NCBI GenBank assembly: GCA_963710715.1
Contig: CAVQBL010000013.1
Coordinates: forward strand, 495,631 to 559,630
DNA from: CAVQBL01 sp963710715
GTDB lineage: Bacteria > Pseudomonadota > Gammaproteobacteria > DSM-16500
DNA length: 64,000 nucleotides
Reading direction: 5' to 3'
Shown here: piece by piece, positions 34,696 through 43,034 of the stretch
How the letters are laid out: each line of letters starts with the position of its first letter
How positions within the stretch are numbered: the stretch's first letter is position 1
Notes under the pieces: generated by a model
The model's input: the letters and a program-made list of their open reading frames with translations, nothing else
Told to the model about the DNA's origin: nothing
Databases searched by the model: none
Program-made: the position numbers and the translations under genes

Positions 34696-35200
34696 GTATC
34701 ACACCGCATACCATCCGTTTACCACCGCCCCCCAACTTAGCCGGAGTATCAGAATAATTATCTCCACCTTCATGTATCATCAATGAATGATTTTCAATTT
34801 CTGACAAATGTTTTAATCGTGGAGCAAGTACAGGCAGGGTAGAGGTGCCATCTGGATTAACATACAAAGCCGGTAAATCACCCAAGTGACCATTGTCATT
34901 ATAAGGTCCAAGGTGCTTGCCTGTATTATTAGGGTCTAAATGCCCCCCCGCTGCGTCACCATTTTGCGCGCATAATGGGTTTTGGTGGACATGAAAGCCA
35001 TGAATTTCAGGTTTTAACCCAACCAAATGAGGTGTAAATAACAATCCATATTTAGTTTCGCTGATGACTACAGTACCAACTGATTTTCCTACTTTGTCGC
35101 CCTCAGCAGTAAAATACATTGGAACAGTGATATCTGCTAAGGCTGTTGTGGTAATTGCTAAGCCAAGAATGGCTATAAGATATTTGATTGTCCTTATCAT
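34688..35200 (-). CDS. sodC: Periplasmic Cu/Zn superoxide dismutase
   Basis: A 170-residue exported enzyme converting superoxide to peroxide and oxygen. The signal peptide ends ALADI (about residue 23). Metal ligands are in GFHVHQNPLC, then GGHLDPNNTGKHLGPYNDNG and HSLMIHEGGDNYSD. The two cysteines of the structural disulfide are present (PLCAQNG and RMVCGV). SodC protects against host oxidative burst in related bacteria. It lies next to the bufferin operon, so both copper-related functions sit together. The stop codon is contributed by the adjacent palindromic element. Confidence 0.96.
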   Translation of the reverse strand: MIRTIKYLIAILGLAITTTALADITVPMYFTAEGDKVGKSVGTVVISETKYGLLFTPHLVGLKPEIHGFHVHQNPLCAQNGDAAGGHLDPNNTGKHLGPYNDNGHLGDLPALYVNPDGTSTLPVLAPRLKHLSEIENHSLMIHEGGDNYSDTPAKLGGGGKRMVCGVIQH

Positions 35201-35238
35201 AAAATAGCTCCTTAATTACTAAAGACATCTATTGTATA

Positions 35239-35422
35239 CTATACCCATTACATCTCAAAATGCGAATTCTAACAACCCATCTTGCTGCGAATTGTAAACG
35301 TTTTTCAATCGAAAAACCTCACAATACAAGCAAGTATTGCTGCGGTTTTTCTCAATCAAAACGTTTACACTTCTTGCAATCTGGGTGTTATAATTTCGCA
35401 TTTCGAGGTGTAATGGGTATAG
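35239..35422. repeat. Palindromic element upstream of sdhA (same family as the cysZ insertion)
   Basis: A 184-bp imperfect palindrome: CTATACCCATTACATCTC at the left faces GAGGTGTAATGGGTATAG at the right. The core contains CATCTTGC, AAACGTTTTTCAATCGAAAA, TACAAGCAAGTA and CTTGCAATCTG and aligns with the core at 21240-21417. The outer arms are unrelated between the two copies, yet each pair of arms is complementary. It fills most of the space before the sdhA start. Confidence 0.85.
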
Positions 35423-35455
35423 CGCAATCAGATCACAAAATATGAGGCATAAGCA

Positions 35456-37219
35456 ATGAAATTATCGAACTATACTTTTGACGCTATCATCATTGGCGCC
35501 GGTGGAGCAGGATTGATGGCTTCATTACAACTTGCAAATTCAGGGCTAAAGGTTGCAGTGCTTTCAAAAGTTTTTCCGACGCGTTCTCACACAGTGTCCG
35601 CTCAAGGTGGAATCGCAGCCGCATTAGGTAATGTACACAAAGATGATTGGCATTGGCATATGTATGACACAGTGAAGGGGTCCGACTACCTTGGTGATCA
35701 AGATAGTATTGAGTTTATGTGTAAAAAAGCTCCCGAAGCAATGTATGACTTAGAGCACATGGGAATGCCATTTTCGCGTTTAGAAAATGGCAAAATTTAT
35801 CAACGCGCGTTTGGCGGTCAAACCATTAATTATGGTCAAGAAATCGCGCAGCGTACTTGTGCTGTTGCAGATCGAACAGGCCACGCATTACTGCATACAT
35901 TGTTTCAAAATAATATTAAATGCAAAACTCAGTTCTATAATGAATGGTTTGCGATTGATTTAGTAAAAGATGCTAAAAATAATGTTGTGGGTGTGATTGC
36001 TCTTTGTCTTGAAACAGGTGAAATGTCATTCTTCAACAGCAAAATTGTTATTTTAGCGACAGGTGGAGCAGGTCGTATTTACGAAACCACAACGAATGCC
36101 TGGATTAACACAGGCGATGGTTTAGGTATGGCTTTGCGGATCGGGCTTCCAGTGCAAGATATTGAGATGTGGCAATTTCATCCCACAGCCATTCCTGGCG
36201 TAGGTGTTTTAATTACGGAAGGATCGCGTGGCGAAGGTGGTTATCTGATTAACAAGCAAGGCGAGCGCTTTATGGAACGTTACGCGCCACACGCCAAAGA
36301 TTTAGCGTCACGTGATGTTGTGTCACGTTCAATTGTTTTAGAGCTGCGTGCAGGTAATGGTTTTAATCCAAACGGCATTGATTATGTAAAATTGAAACTA
36401 GACCATTTAGGCCCTGATGTTATTCAATCTCGTTTACCAGGCATACGTGAATTAGCAAAAACATTTGCTGGTGTTGATCCTATCAGCGAACCTATTCCAG
36501 TTGTGCCAGCTTGTCATTACATGATGGGAGGAATTCCTACCAATATGCACGGACAAGTGGTTACAGTGACTCCAGATGGCAAAGATCATATTGTTTCAGG
36601 TTTATATGCTATCGGTGAATGCGCAAGTGTTTCTGTGCACGGTGCAAATCGTTTGGGAAGTAATTCTTTACTGGATTTAGTGGTGTTCGGGCGCGCTGCA
36701 GGGGAACATGCTGAACAAGCTATCAGAGCTGGATTGCCATTAAATGCAGCAAGTGATAGCGATCTTCAAGCAGCTCTCGTACGCGTCGAGCGTTGGGATA
36801 ATACTAAAACAGGTGAAGATGTGAATGAGATTCGTCGTGCAATGCAAAAAGTCATGCAAACTGATTTTGGCGTATTTCGTTTACAAGAACCCATGATGGC
36901 TGGGCTAAAAAAATTAGAAGAATTGCGCGAGAGGCTTAAGCATGCTGCTTTAACTGATACCAGTAAAATATTTAACACGGCGCGTATTGAAGCATTAGAG
37001 TTGGATAATTTAATGGAAGTGGCATATGTCACAGCCGTCGCTGCTTTAACGCGCAAAGAAAGTCGCGGTGCGCACAGTCGTGAAGATTATCCTAAACGCG
37101 ATGATAAAAATTGGTTAAAACATCTTTTATGTTTTGAAAACGGACGCGTTGCTTACCGCGCAGTTAACATGAAGCCGCTCACTGTAGAGCCATTAAAGCC
37201 CATGGAACGAGTGTATTAA
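35456..37219 (+). CDS. sdhA: Succinate dehydrogenase flavoprotein subunit SdhA
   Basis: A 587-residue catalytic subunit of complex II that oxidises succinate to fumarate on the cytosolic face of the inner membrane. The FAD-binding IIIGAGGAGLMAS is at the N-terminus, and His45 in RSHTVSAQGGIAAA is the covalent FAD attachment site. HPTAIPG, the active-site GSRGEGGYLINKQGERFMER and C-terminal SRGAHSREDYPKRDD are all present. The usual sdhC, sdhD and sdhB partners are not adjacent. A palindromic element lies on each side, so a rearrangement that split the operon is possible. The partners could be elsewhere in the genome. Confidence 0.96.
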   Translation: MKLSNYTFDAIIIGAGGAGLMASLQLANSGLKVAVLSKVFPTRSHTVSAQGGIAAALGNVHKDDWHWHMYDTVKGSDYLGDQDSIEFMCKKAPEAMYDLEHMGMPFSRLENGKIYQRAFGGQTINYGQEIAQRTCAVADRTGHALLHTLFQNNIKCKTQFYNEWFAIDLVKDAKNNVVGVIALCLETGEMSFFNSKIVILATGGAGRIYETTTNAWINTGDGLGMALRIGLPVQDIEMWQFHPTAIPGVGVLITEGSRGEGGYLINKQGERFMERYAPHAKDLASRDVVSRSIVLELRAGNGFNPNGIDYVKLKLDHLGPDVIQSRLPGIRELAKTFAGVDPISEPIPVVPACHYMMGGIPTNMHGQVVTVTPDGKDHIVSGLYAIGECASVSVHGANRLGSNSLLDLVVFGRAAGEHAEQAIRAGLPLNAASDSDLQAALVRVERWDNTKTGEDVNEIRRAMQKVMQTDFGVFRLQEPMMAGLKKLEELRERLKHAALTDTSKIFNTARIEALELDNLMEVAYVTAVAALTRKESRGAHSREDYPKRDDKNWLKHLLCFENGRVAYRAVNMKPLTVEPLKPMERVY

Positions 37220-37232
37220 AAGAGTGTATTAA

Positions 37233-37377
37233 TAGAGTTCTTTCCAAACCGAGTATTTTGTTGTTAATCGAGGCGCACCGAGTAACGCAGCGGAGTGTAT
37301 GTTGTAGATACATGAGCAGCGTAACGCAGGTGCAACGAAGAGTAACAACAAAAGACGCAGATTTGGAAAGAACTCTA
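37233..37377. repeat. TAGAGTTCTTTCCAAA palindromic element
   Basis: A 145-bp palindrome with 16-bp terminal repeats TAGAGTTCTTTCCAAA and its complement. Inner arms are TTTTGTTGTTA/TAACAACAAAA and CGAGTAACGCAGCG-like segments around a short TGTATGTTGTAGATACATG hairpin. Its last three bases are the TAG stop of the response-regulator gene on the minus strand. The same terminal repeat forms a mini-hairpin at 38469. Confidence 0.85.
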
Positions 37378-37755
37378 ATGAAAACAAAACTGATTTAAAA
37401 AATACTGCACTTTTTCAGCAGTGAGTGGTTTGGTTAAAAACCCATTCATGCTGGATTCAATGGCATGTATTTCATAGTCTTCGGGTGAGCACGCAGTGAG
37501 AGCAATAATAGGTATGGTTTTATTTTTGCTTGATCTATTTCTTATTTCTTTAGCAGTGGCAAAGCCATCTATATCGCCTAAGCCGATATCCATAAAAATA
37601 ATATCGTAATAGTTATTAACGGCAAGCGTTATGGCTTGTGCTCCTGTTGTTGCAATATCAACCTCGCAGCCTTCATTTTCTAAACTTGATTTTTGTGCAA
37701 CTTGCGTAATGAGGCTATCTTCAACGAGTAGCACTTTTATTTTTGGTTTAGTCAT
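37375..37755 (-). CDS. Receiver-only response regulator
   Basis: A 126-residue CheY-like receiver with no output domain. The acidic pair is Glu12-Asp13 (LLVEDS), the phospho-acceptor is Asp56 (IIFMDIGLGDIDG), the switch threonine is Thr87 (IALTACS) and the conserved lysine is Lys109 (LTKPL). Such stand-alone receivers often resemble the receiver of hybrid sensor kinases and pass phosphate in a relay. No histidine kinase is adjacent, so the partner is unknown. The stop codon lies in the neighbouring palindrome. Confidence 0.92.
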   Translation of the reverse strand: MTKPKIKVLLVEDSLITQVAQKSSLENEGCEVDIATTGAQAITLAVNNYYDIIFMDIGLGDIDGFATAKEIRNRSSKNKTIPIIALTACSPEDYEIHAIESSMNGFLTKPLTAEKVQYFLNQFCFH

Positions 37756-37949
37756 TGTCCTTATTCTTAAGTCAGGCCTCCATTGCTAGAGGTAACTTAA
37801 GCTCCTTATCAGTTTTGGTCAGATGATTTAACCTATACGCATTCATTATATCATAAAAAAATGGTCATTTAGTCAATATGATATGCTGCTAAAGTCATTT
37901 TTGGTGTGATATAATATTAGCCTTGCTCATGGTATATGGAGATATCACT

Positions 37950-38471
37950 GTGCATGTCTTTATTAGTATTCTGTTAGGGCTGTTTTTTGTAACAGCAGTC
38001 AATGCTGATGCTGATAATTTTGTACTTAAATCACCTAAATTCTCTAATAATACGAAAATTCCAGTTTTATACACCTGCAATGGAAAAAATCTTTCTCCGC
38101 CCTTAGAATGGAAAAATGCACCTACTAACACACGATCTTTTGCGCTCATTTTGTCTTGCCCCGACGCGGGTGGCGAAGCATTTTACAATTGGGTTATTTA
38201 TAATATCCCTAGCAATGTGCGAGAGCTTGCTGAAGGTGCCAATAACGGTAATTTACCTGCAGGGACATTGGTGGGTGACAATGGCATAGGGGATGCCATT
38301 TATCGTGGGCCATGCCCACCAGATGACTTAAAGCTTCACTATATTTTTACATTGTATGCACTCGATAAAAAACTAAATTTATTTTCGGAAGCAGATATTG
38401 GAGAAGTATTCGCAGCGATGAGGGGTCATATTTTAAAGCAAGCAGAGTTGAGGATTGAATTTAATCATTAG
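37950..38471 (+). CDS. Exported PEBP-family protein (YbhB/YbcL type)
   Basis: A 173-residue phosphatidylethanolamine-binding-protein family member. A signal peptide (VFISILLGLFFVTAVNADA) precedes the domain, which has the family segments KNLSPPLEWKNAPTNTRSFA, CPDAGGEAFYNWVIYNIP and GIGDAIYRGPCPPDD. The GTG at 37950 has GGAG 9 bp ahead and puts the signal peptide at the N-terminus; a longer frame opens at 37923. The function of bacterial members is not established; ligand binding in the periplasm is likely. Its TAG stop is inside the hairpin at 38469. Confidence 0.87.
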   Translation: MHVFISILLGLFFVTAVNADADNFVLKSPKFSNNTKIPVLYTCNGKNLSPPLEWKNAPTNTRSFALILSCPDAGGEAFYNWVIYNIPSNVRELAEGANNGNLPAGTLVGDNGIGDAIYRGPCPPDDLKLHYIFTLYALDKKLNLFSEADIGEVFAAMRGHILKQAELRIEFNH

Positions 38472-38501
38472 AGTTCTTTCCAAGGTTTGGAAAGAACTCT
38501 A
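38469..38501. repeat. Mini-hairpin of the TAGAGTTCTTTCC family
   Basis: A perfect 15-bp stem TAGAGTTCTTTCCAA/TTGGAAAGAACTCTA with a GGT loop. It uses the terminal repeats of the element at 37233 without the interior. It contains the stop codon of the PEBP gene and lies 6 bp from the stop of the convergent antiporter gene, so it may act as a two-way terminator. Confidence 0.85.
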
Positions 38502-38507
38502 TTAAAT

Positions 38508-40124
38508 TTACTCTGGCAAATGTTTTGCTCTATGATCAAGTCTATCGAGTAATTTATTTCTGACTGTCAAATTAATTTTTTCTTTGCGCCAAAGTTGCAA
38601 TAAAGCAGTTTTTTCAATTTCAATCATTTGTGTTAAAAGAAATACTTCATCTCTAATTTCTGCTTGTTCATCGTGCACTAAGCTGCCATCATGAGTAGCA
38701 ATTCTTTCTTTGAGTTGAGTTCTTAACCTTCGATATTCTCGATTATGCAATTTTATTTCATCTAATAATTTAGTGTTTTCTTTAGCTTGTTGCTTATATG
38801 CAGTAAGCCAACGTAAAACTGCTTTAGTCATTTTTAATCTTGCAGAAAGTTCTGAAAGATGTTCATCGTATTCTTCGCGTTGTCCGCGCGCTTTTATTCC
38901 TATCACTTTTAGCAACCAAGGAAGCGAGAGTCCTTGCAATAAAAGTGTTGCAACAATGACGCAAAAAGTAAGAAAAATAATTAAATTTCTTGGCGAAGTG
39001 CCATCTGCTAATGCAGGCAAAGTGGGAATAGCAAGCGCTGCTGCTAAAGAAATGCTGCCTCGCAGGCCAGCCCAGGAAACAACAAAAGGAAATTGCCAAG
39101 GTGGATAGGGATCTTTTTTAAGAATAGAAGGAAACAAAAAGCGCGGTAAAAAAATCATGGCAACAAAAACCCAAATAAATCGGCCTATCGTTAAAGTTAA
39201 AATAACCGCTGCGCTATATAATACAAGTGAATGGATAGGCAAAGATGAAATACTTTCAAGGATAGCTCGCATATCGAGTCCAACTAAAAGAAATAAAATG
39301 CTTTGAATAATAAATGCGAGTGCGGGCCAGAATGCACGGCTAACTAATCTAAAGCCAGGAGTAAAGCGTACTGCATAAACATTACCAATCACAAAACCAG
39401 TGACAACAGTTGCAAGAATGCCACTACCACCTAATTGTTCTGGAGGTATATAAGCTAAAAAAGGTGTTAGCAACGATGCGATAAGATGTATTGCTGGATT
39501 AGGAATTCTTAATCGCAGTTGGCCCATGATATGCCCAAGCGCAAGTCCGTAAAGTGTTTCACCAATGACGATAACAAAAAATTTAGATGTTGCACTGATT
39601 ATTGAAAATTCATGTGTGACAACAGCGACTAATGCAAGACGAAATAAAATCAAGGCAGCTGCATCGTTCAACATACCTTCACCTTCAAGAATTGTCACAA
39701 TTCTTTGCGGCATGCGAATTTTTTCAGCGATAGAAACAATTGCAACATCATCCGGTGGAGAAACCACAGCCCCCAAAACAAAAGCCAGTGGCCAACCCAA
39801 TTCTGGAATGAGTGCGTGCATTATTATAGCGACTAAGACAGCAATAAATAGGACATGACCAACGGAAAGCAGGGCGATAGGGCGTAGATTTCTTTTAACA
39901 TCTATCCAAGAAGAAAAAGCACTGATTTGGTAGACCAAAACGGGAAGAAAAATATTTAACACAATGTCAGGATTAAGATTAATACGTGGAGCATTCGGTA
40001 GTAGGCTTAGAAGCATTCCTGTAATAACAAGCAGCAATGATATTGGCACAGGGGATTTTCTAAATACCTGGCCAATAATCACAATGATGCCAAACAAAGC
40101 AGTGTACGTGATGATTTGTTCCAT
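38508..40124 (-). CDS. CPA1-family Na+(K+)/H+ antiporter
   Basis: A 538-residue cation:proton antiporter. It has about twelve membrane helices in residues 1-410, with the family segment GAVVSPPDDVAIVSIAEKIR followed by LEGEGMLNDAAALILFRLA (the ND pair of the transport site). WAGLRGSISLAAALAIP occurs near the end of the domain. The last 120 residues are a charged helical cytosolic tail (LSELSARLKMTKAVLRWL) that likely regulates activity. It exports sodium or potassium against protons for pH and ion balance. It lies 17 bp downstream of the choloylglycine-hydrolase-like gene on the same strand. Confidence 0.92.
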   Translation of the reverse strand: MEQIITYTALFGIIVIIGQVFRKSPVPISLLLVITGMLLSLLPNAPRINLNPDIVLNIFLPVLVYQISAFSSWIDVKRNLRPIALLSVGHVLFIAVLVAIIMHALIPELGWPLAFVLGAVVSPPDDVAIVSIAEKIRMPQRIVTILEGEGMLNDAAALILFRLALVAVVTHEFSIISATSKFFVIVIGETLYGLALGHIMGQLRLRIPNPAIHLIASLLTPFLAYIPPEQLGGSGILATVVTGFVIGNVYAVRFTPGFRLVSRAFWPALAFIIQSILFLLVGLDMRAILESISSLPIHSLVLYSAAVILTLTIGRFIWVFVAMIFLPRFLFPSILKKDPYPPWQFPFVVSWAGLRGSISLAAALAIPTLPALADGTSPRNLIIFLTFCVIVATLLLQGLSLPWLLKVIGIKARGQREEYDEHLSELSARLKMTKAVLRWLTAYKQQAKENTKLLDEIKLHNREYRRLRTQLKERIATHDGSLVHDEQAEIRDEVFLLTQMIEIEKTALLQLWRKEKINLTVRNKLLDRLDHRAKHLPE

Positions 40125-40141
40125 TAGTCTTTAATCCTAGA

Positions 40142-41248
40142 CTATTGCACCTGTTGACTCAAAAATTGGTTAGTCATATCTAATATATACGGTTGACCCG
40201 CAAGTACCATCTTTAAGCGCGGTGCGTTTTCAGTAAAATTAATTTTTGCCAGAGAAACTGCGCGTAATGTCATATTATTGTAAGTGCGATAATAAAACAT
40301 TTTATGGGTTAAATCTTTGAATACAACCCATTGCGTCAGCTCAAGAGTGTAATTGCCATTTTGTGGTTCACGCGCTAAGCCACGCATAATATCAACATTA
40401 TTTATCACGTGCTCAGCCAGATTAATAACATCCGTGGCATTTTCTGCAGGAATGGCAACTTCTTTTAAAATAGCCGTTTTAACGAAACGAGAAGGTGGGC
40501 TAATATCGCCAGGCAATCCTATCATGCCAGCACCTTGTCCTGTTGCAACAAAAGTAATACCGCTGGCAACAATCGGTTTGGGATTATAAGGTTTGAGTTG
40601 CACATAGTTTCGTAAGTTTGTAATTTGCCAGTCGTATGTTGGGACATTGGTCATAACGCCAATTTTATTGTCGTGCATAGTTAATTTGCCATGCACATAT
40701 TCAATCACCACTCCTTTGCCTGAGGCGTCAAAGACGGAAAAGTGTAATGGAAAAATCATGTCACCCATTCCTGGAACTTTTTGTGCGAAAACAAGCACAT
40801 TAGGCAGTGCTGCGCGGACTTCATCCACGGTTTTAAAGTTGCCAAGAATCCAATGGCCAAAGTCTGCATAGGCAATGGCTTTACTGCCTTGATCAGAAGG
40901 AATCATTTGGTATTCAGCTTCGCCAGGCAAGTACAACGCCTCATAAGAAAGTCCTTCCTCATTCATGCCATCTAAGTTTGTATCTACATTCATCGCATCG
41001 AGATACAAATATCCATATTTGGCTTGCCATGACATGCCTGGTTTACCATCGGGTGCAACAGTATTAAAAACTCTGCCGCGTGGAGAGCTGCGTAAGTTCG
41101 ATTTTAAATCCATTGCAAATTCCATGCTGCGCGTAACGAGAGTGGTTCCATCTTTTGCAGTGATACGAAAATCAGTGCAAGCAAATGTGGGCTGAATGAT
41201 GTAGATGAGCAAAAGGGTGAAGAGCAGACTGATTCCATGTCTTTTCAT
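40142..41248 (-). CDS. Exported choloylglycine hydrolase / penicillin V acylase family protein
   Basis: A 368-residue Ntn-hydrolase of the linear amide C-N hydrolase family. The signal peptide ends at PTFA, leaving Cys24 (in ACTDFRIT) as the N-terminal nucleophile. Family features follow: TLVTRSMEF, MNVDTNLDGMNEEGLSYEAL and MTNVPTYDWQ. Relatives cleave bile salts, penicillin V or acyl-homoserine lactones; in Gram-negative bacteria AHL or lipid-amide cleavage is common. The substrate here cannot be decided from sequence. It acts in the periplasm or outside the cell. Confidence 0.9.
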   Translation of the reverse strand: MKRHGISLLFTLLLIYIIQPTFACTDFRITAKDGTTLVTRSMEFAMDLKSNLRSSPRGRVFNTVAPDGKPGMSWQAKYGYLYLDAMNVDTNLDGMNEEGLSYEALYLPGEAEYQMIPSDQGSKAIAYADFGHWILGNFKTVDEVRAALPNVLVFAQKVPGMGDMIFPLHFSVFDASGKGVVIEYVHGKLTMHDNKIGVMTNVPTYDWQITNLRNYVQLKPYNPKPIVASGITFVATGQGAGMIGLPGDISPPSRFVKTAILKEVAIPAENATDVINLAEHVINNVDIMRGLAREPQNGNYTLELTQWVVFKDLTHKMFYYRTYNNMTLRAVSLAKINFTENAPRLKMVLAGQPYILDMTNQFLSQQVQ

Positions 41249-41321
41249 TTTGTATCTCCGTTGCTTTTTAAAGATGGTATTTTCTCATTTCTGAGGAGGT
41301 ATTGCTAGTCGTGCCACGAAA

Positions 41322-42395
41322 TTATCCTGAGTCTTTAGATGAATTACCATTCATGCTTCTACGTGTAGGAGTGTTTTCTGCATCTTTAGTTTTTTCTTCC
41401 ATTATCTTGTTGGCAGCTTGCAATGTTTTTTCTGCGGCAGCAATGCGAGAAGAAAATAAACTTGAGGGATTATTCGCTACCGATGCAGGTTCTTGCGCAT
41501 TTGGTAATTCTCGCATTCGTCGTTTCAGTTCTTCGATTTCCTTAAGATCGCTATCTATTTCTTTATCAACAGCGTCAAATTGCGATTCCGCCATGTTTAA
41601 TTTTTCCTCGTATTTTTCCACTTTCTGTATACATCGTTCTATATCTGTTACACACGGATGTGATTTTTCATAACCTGGAGCAGGTTCCCAGAAAGCATGG
41701 TAAGCTTGCTCAACGTCAAGCTTTGAAATCGAAGCATTGTTTAATTGTTCTGATAAATAGCTATGAATAATATTTTTTGATACTGGTTTTAATTCCCTAA
41801 TAGAGGTGATTTCACCGGAATCAATTTTTTCTACTAAGTTATTTGATACAAATGTTACTAGATTATGCATTGAAATTTTTGTGTTGCTTATTTGAAGATA
41901 TCTGTCTGGTTCAGATATTATGTTGGCAGCATAATTACGTAAACTTTCTGAAAGTTTTTGGTAAGAATCTGCTGTTAGATTTCTTAGGTCGGCTATTCGT
42001 GTCATAAGATTTGCAAGGAGATCAATCTTTATCTGCAAATCTTCCAGTTTTTTTAAGTACTGTTGTTTTTCAAATATTGCTTCCTGCAGGGATTCTCGTT
42101 CTTCTCTACTCTTTTTATATATTTCTTTTTCATTTTCTCTGATTAATTCTATTTCTTTTTTTGTTTGTTCTTCAAAATACAGTAGAGCGCTATTAATTAG
42201 TTCAATCTTTTTTATTAAATAATTTAATAGTTGTGCATTGAATCTACGTAGTTTTCTGTTTTCAGTTTCAAGGGCTTTAAAATCTGGAAATAAATCGGAT
42301 AGGGATGTGTCATCAAGGGCATTCTTATCCGTAAATTTATTTATAGCTTGTTGGGTTTGGTTAACAAGCATATTTACTCTTTCGACAATGTCCAT
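41322..42395 (-). CDS. Coiled-coil orphan protein
   Basis: A 357-residue hydrophilic protein with heptad-rich regions at about 75-150 (EEQTKKEIELIRENEKEI, then REERESLQEAIFEKQQYLKK) and 255-290 (DKEIDSDLKEIEELKRRMRE). There is no signal peptide, membrane helix or recognised domain. The tail is Ser/Asn-rich (NTPTRRSMNGNSSKDSG). Plus-strand ORFs in the same DNA are shadows. Adjacent genes at 42626 and 43035 also encode coiled-coil orphans, though they are divergent from it. An effector or cytoskeletal role is a guess. Confidence 0.75.
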   Translation of the reverse strand: MDIVERVNMLVNQTQQAINKFTDKNALDDTSLSDLFPDFKALETENRKLRRFNAQLLNYLIKKIELINSALLYFEEQTKKEIELIRENEKEIYKKSREERESLQEAIFEKQQYLKKLEDLQIKIDLLANLMTRIADLRNLTADSYQKLSESLRNYAANIISEPDRYLQISNTKISMHNLVTFVSNNLVEKIDSGEITSIRELKPVSKNIIHSYLSEQLNNASISKLDVEQAYHAFWEPAPGYEKSHPCVTDIERCIQKVEKYEEKLNMAESQFDAVDKEIDSDLKEIEELKRRMRELPNAQEPASVANNPSSLFSSRIAAAEKTLQAANKIMEEKTKDAENTPTRRSMNGNSSKDSG

Positions 42396-42625
42396 TATCA
42401 GTAAGCCTCCATGATGTAATGCATATCTCCAGGGCCTACAAAATTGCTATCTATATATTAAGTATAGCCCCTTCTTTTTAAGGCGCTTGTTTGTCTGGAA
42501 AGTAAAAATATGCAAATTAGGCTTAACTTGTCTATAAAATGGACAATCCGCATGAATTTAGGCATGCTTTTTTTTACTAAAATGCTAAAATCGCAATCTA
42601 GTTTTAAATATTAAGGAGGATAGTT

Positions 42626-42835
42626 ATGGCATTAGATAGAGTCTCACTAGAAGCACTGCTGGCCCAGCGTGAAAAAGAGCTCCGCTTGAAGCTAGAGCGA
42701 AGAAAAGTACATGAGGAACAACTAGCTAAGGCTAAGGATGATCTTGGCACAGCAAAGTCACAACTTGTTGAAGCTTTGCGTAGACTACCAGAAGCCGTTG
42801 CCGCCGACCAACGAGCAGCGATGAGGCGAAAGTAA
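42626..42835 (+). CDS. Small coiled-coil protein
   Basis: A 69-residue, very charged, almost entirely helical protein (EALLAQREKELRLKLERRK, then HEEQLAKAKDDLGTAKSQLV). A near-perfect AAGGAGG site stands 10 bp before the ATG, which is the main evidence that it is expressed. No family is recognised. The upstream 42396-42625 is AT-rich, with TTTTTTTTACTAAAATGCTAA before the start and no clear signal. The gap 42836-43034 holds nothing recognisable. Confidence 0.65.
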   Translation: MALDRVSLEALLAQREKELRLKLERRKVHEEQLAKAKDDLGTAKSQLVEALRRLPEAVAADQRAAMRRK

Positions 42836-43034
42836 ATTTGATTTGGGTGAACATGGCTCTTGCCCCAGCGTTTTTTTTTTAAGCTGAGGGCAAAAGCTTA
42901 GTCTAGTGTATTTCACTTGCTGCAGAATTTATTGATAAAAAATGTCCTAAATTCAATTACTTATAGCGTGATTCCCGTTAGCTCATTAAATATGCTATAA
43001 TCTTAAGCTCAATTTTCACAAAGAGATTCAAGCC

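Noticed and set aside
37233..37377. tRNA or other known RNA gene, because of the compact stems
   Set aside because: There is no cloverleaf, T-arm or CCA-compatible end; the element is a simple inverted repeat and its ends recur as a bare hairpin at 38469.
41302..41673. Plus-strand ORF of 123 codons
   Set aside because: It is antisense to the coiled-coil gene at 41322-42395, which has the better coding pattern.
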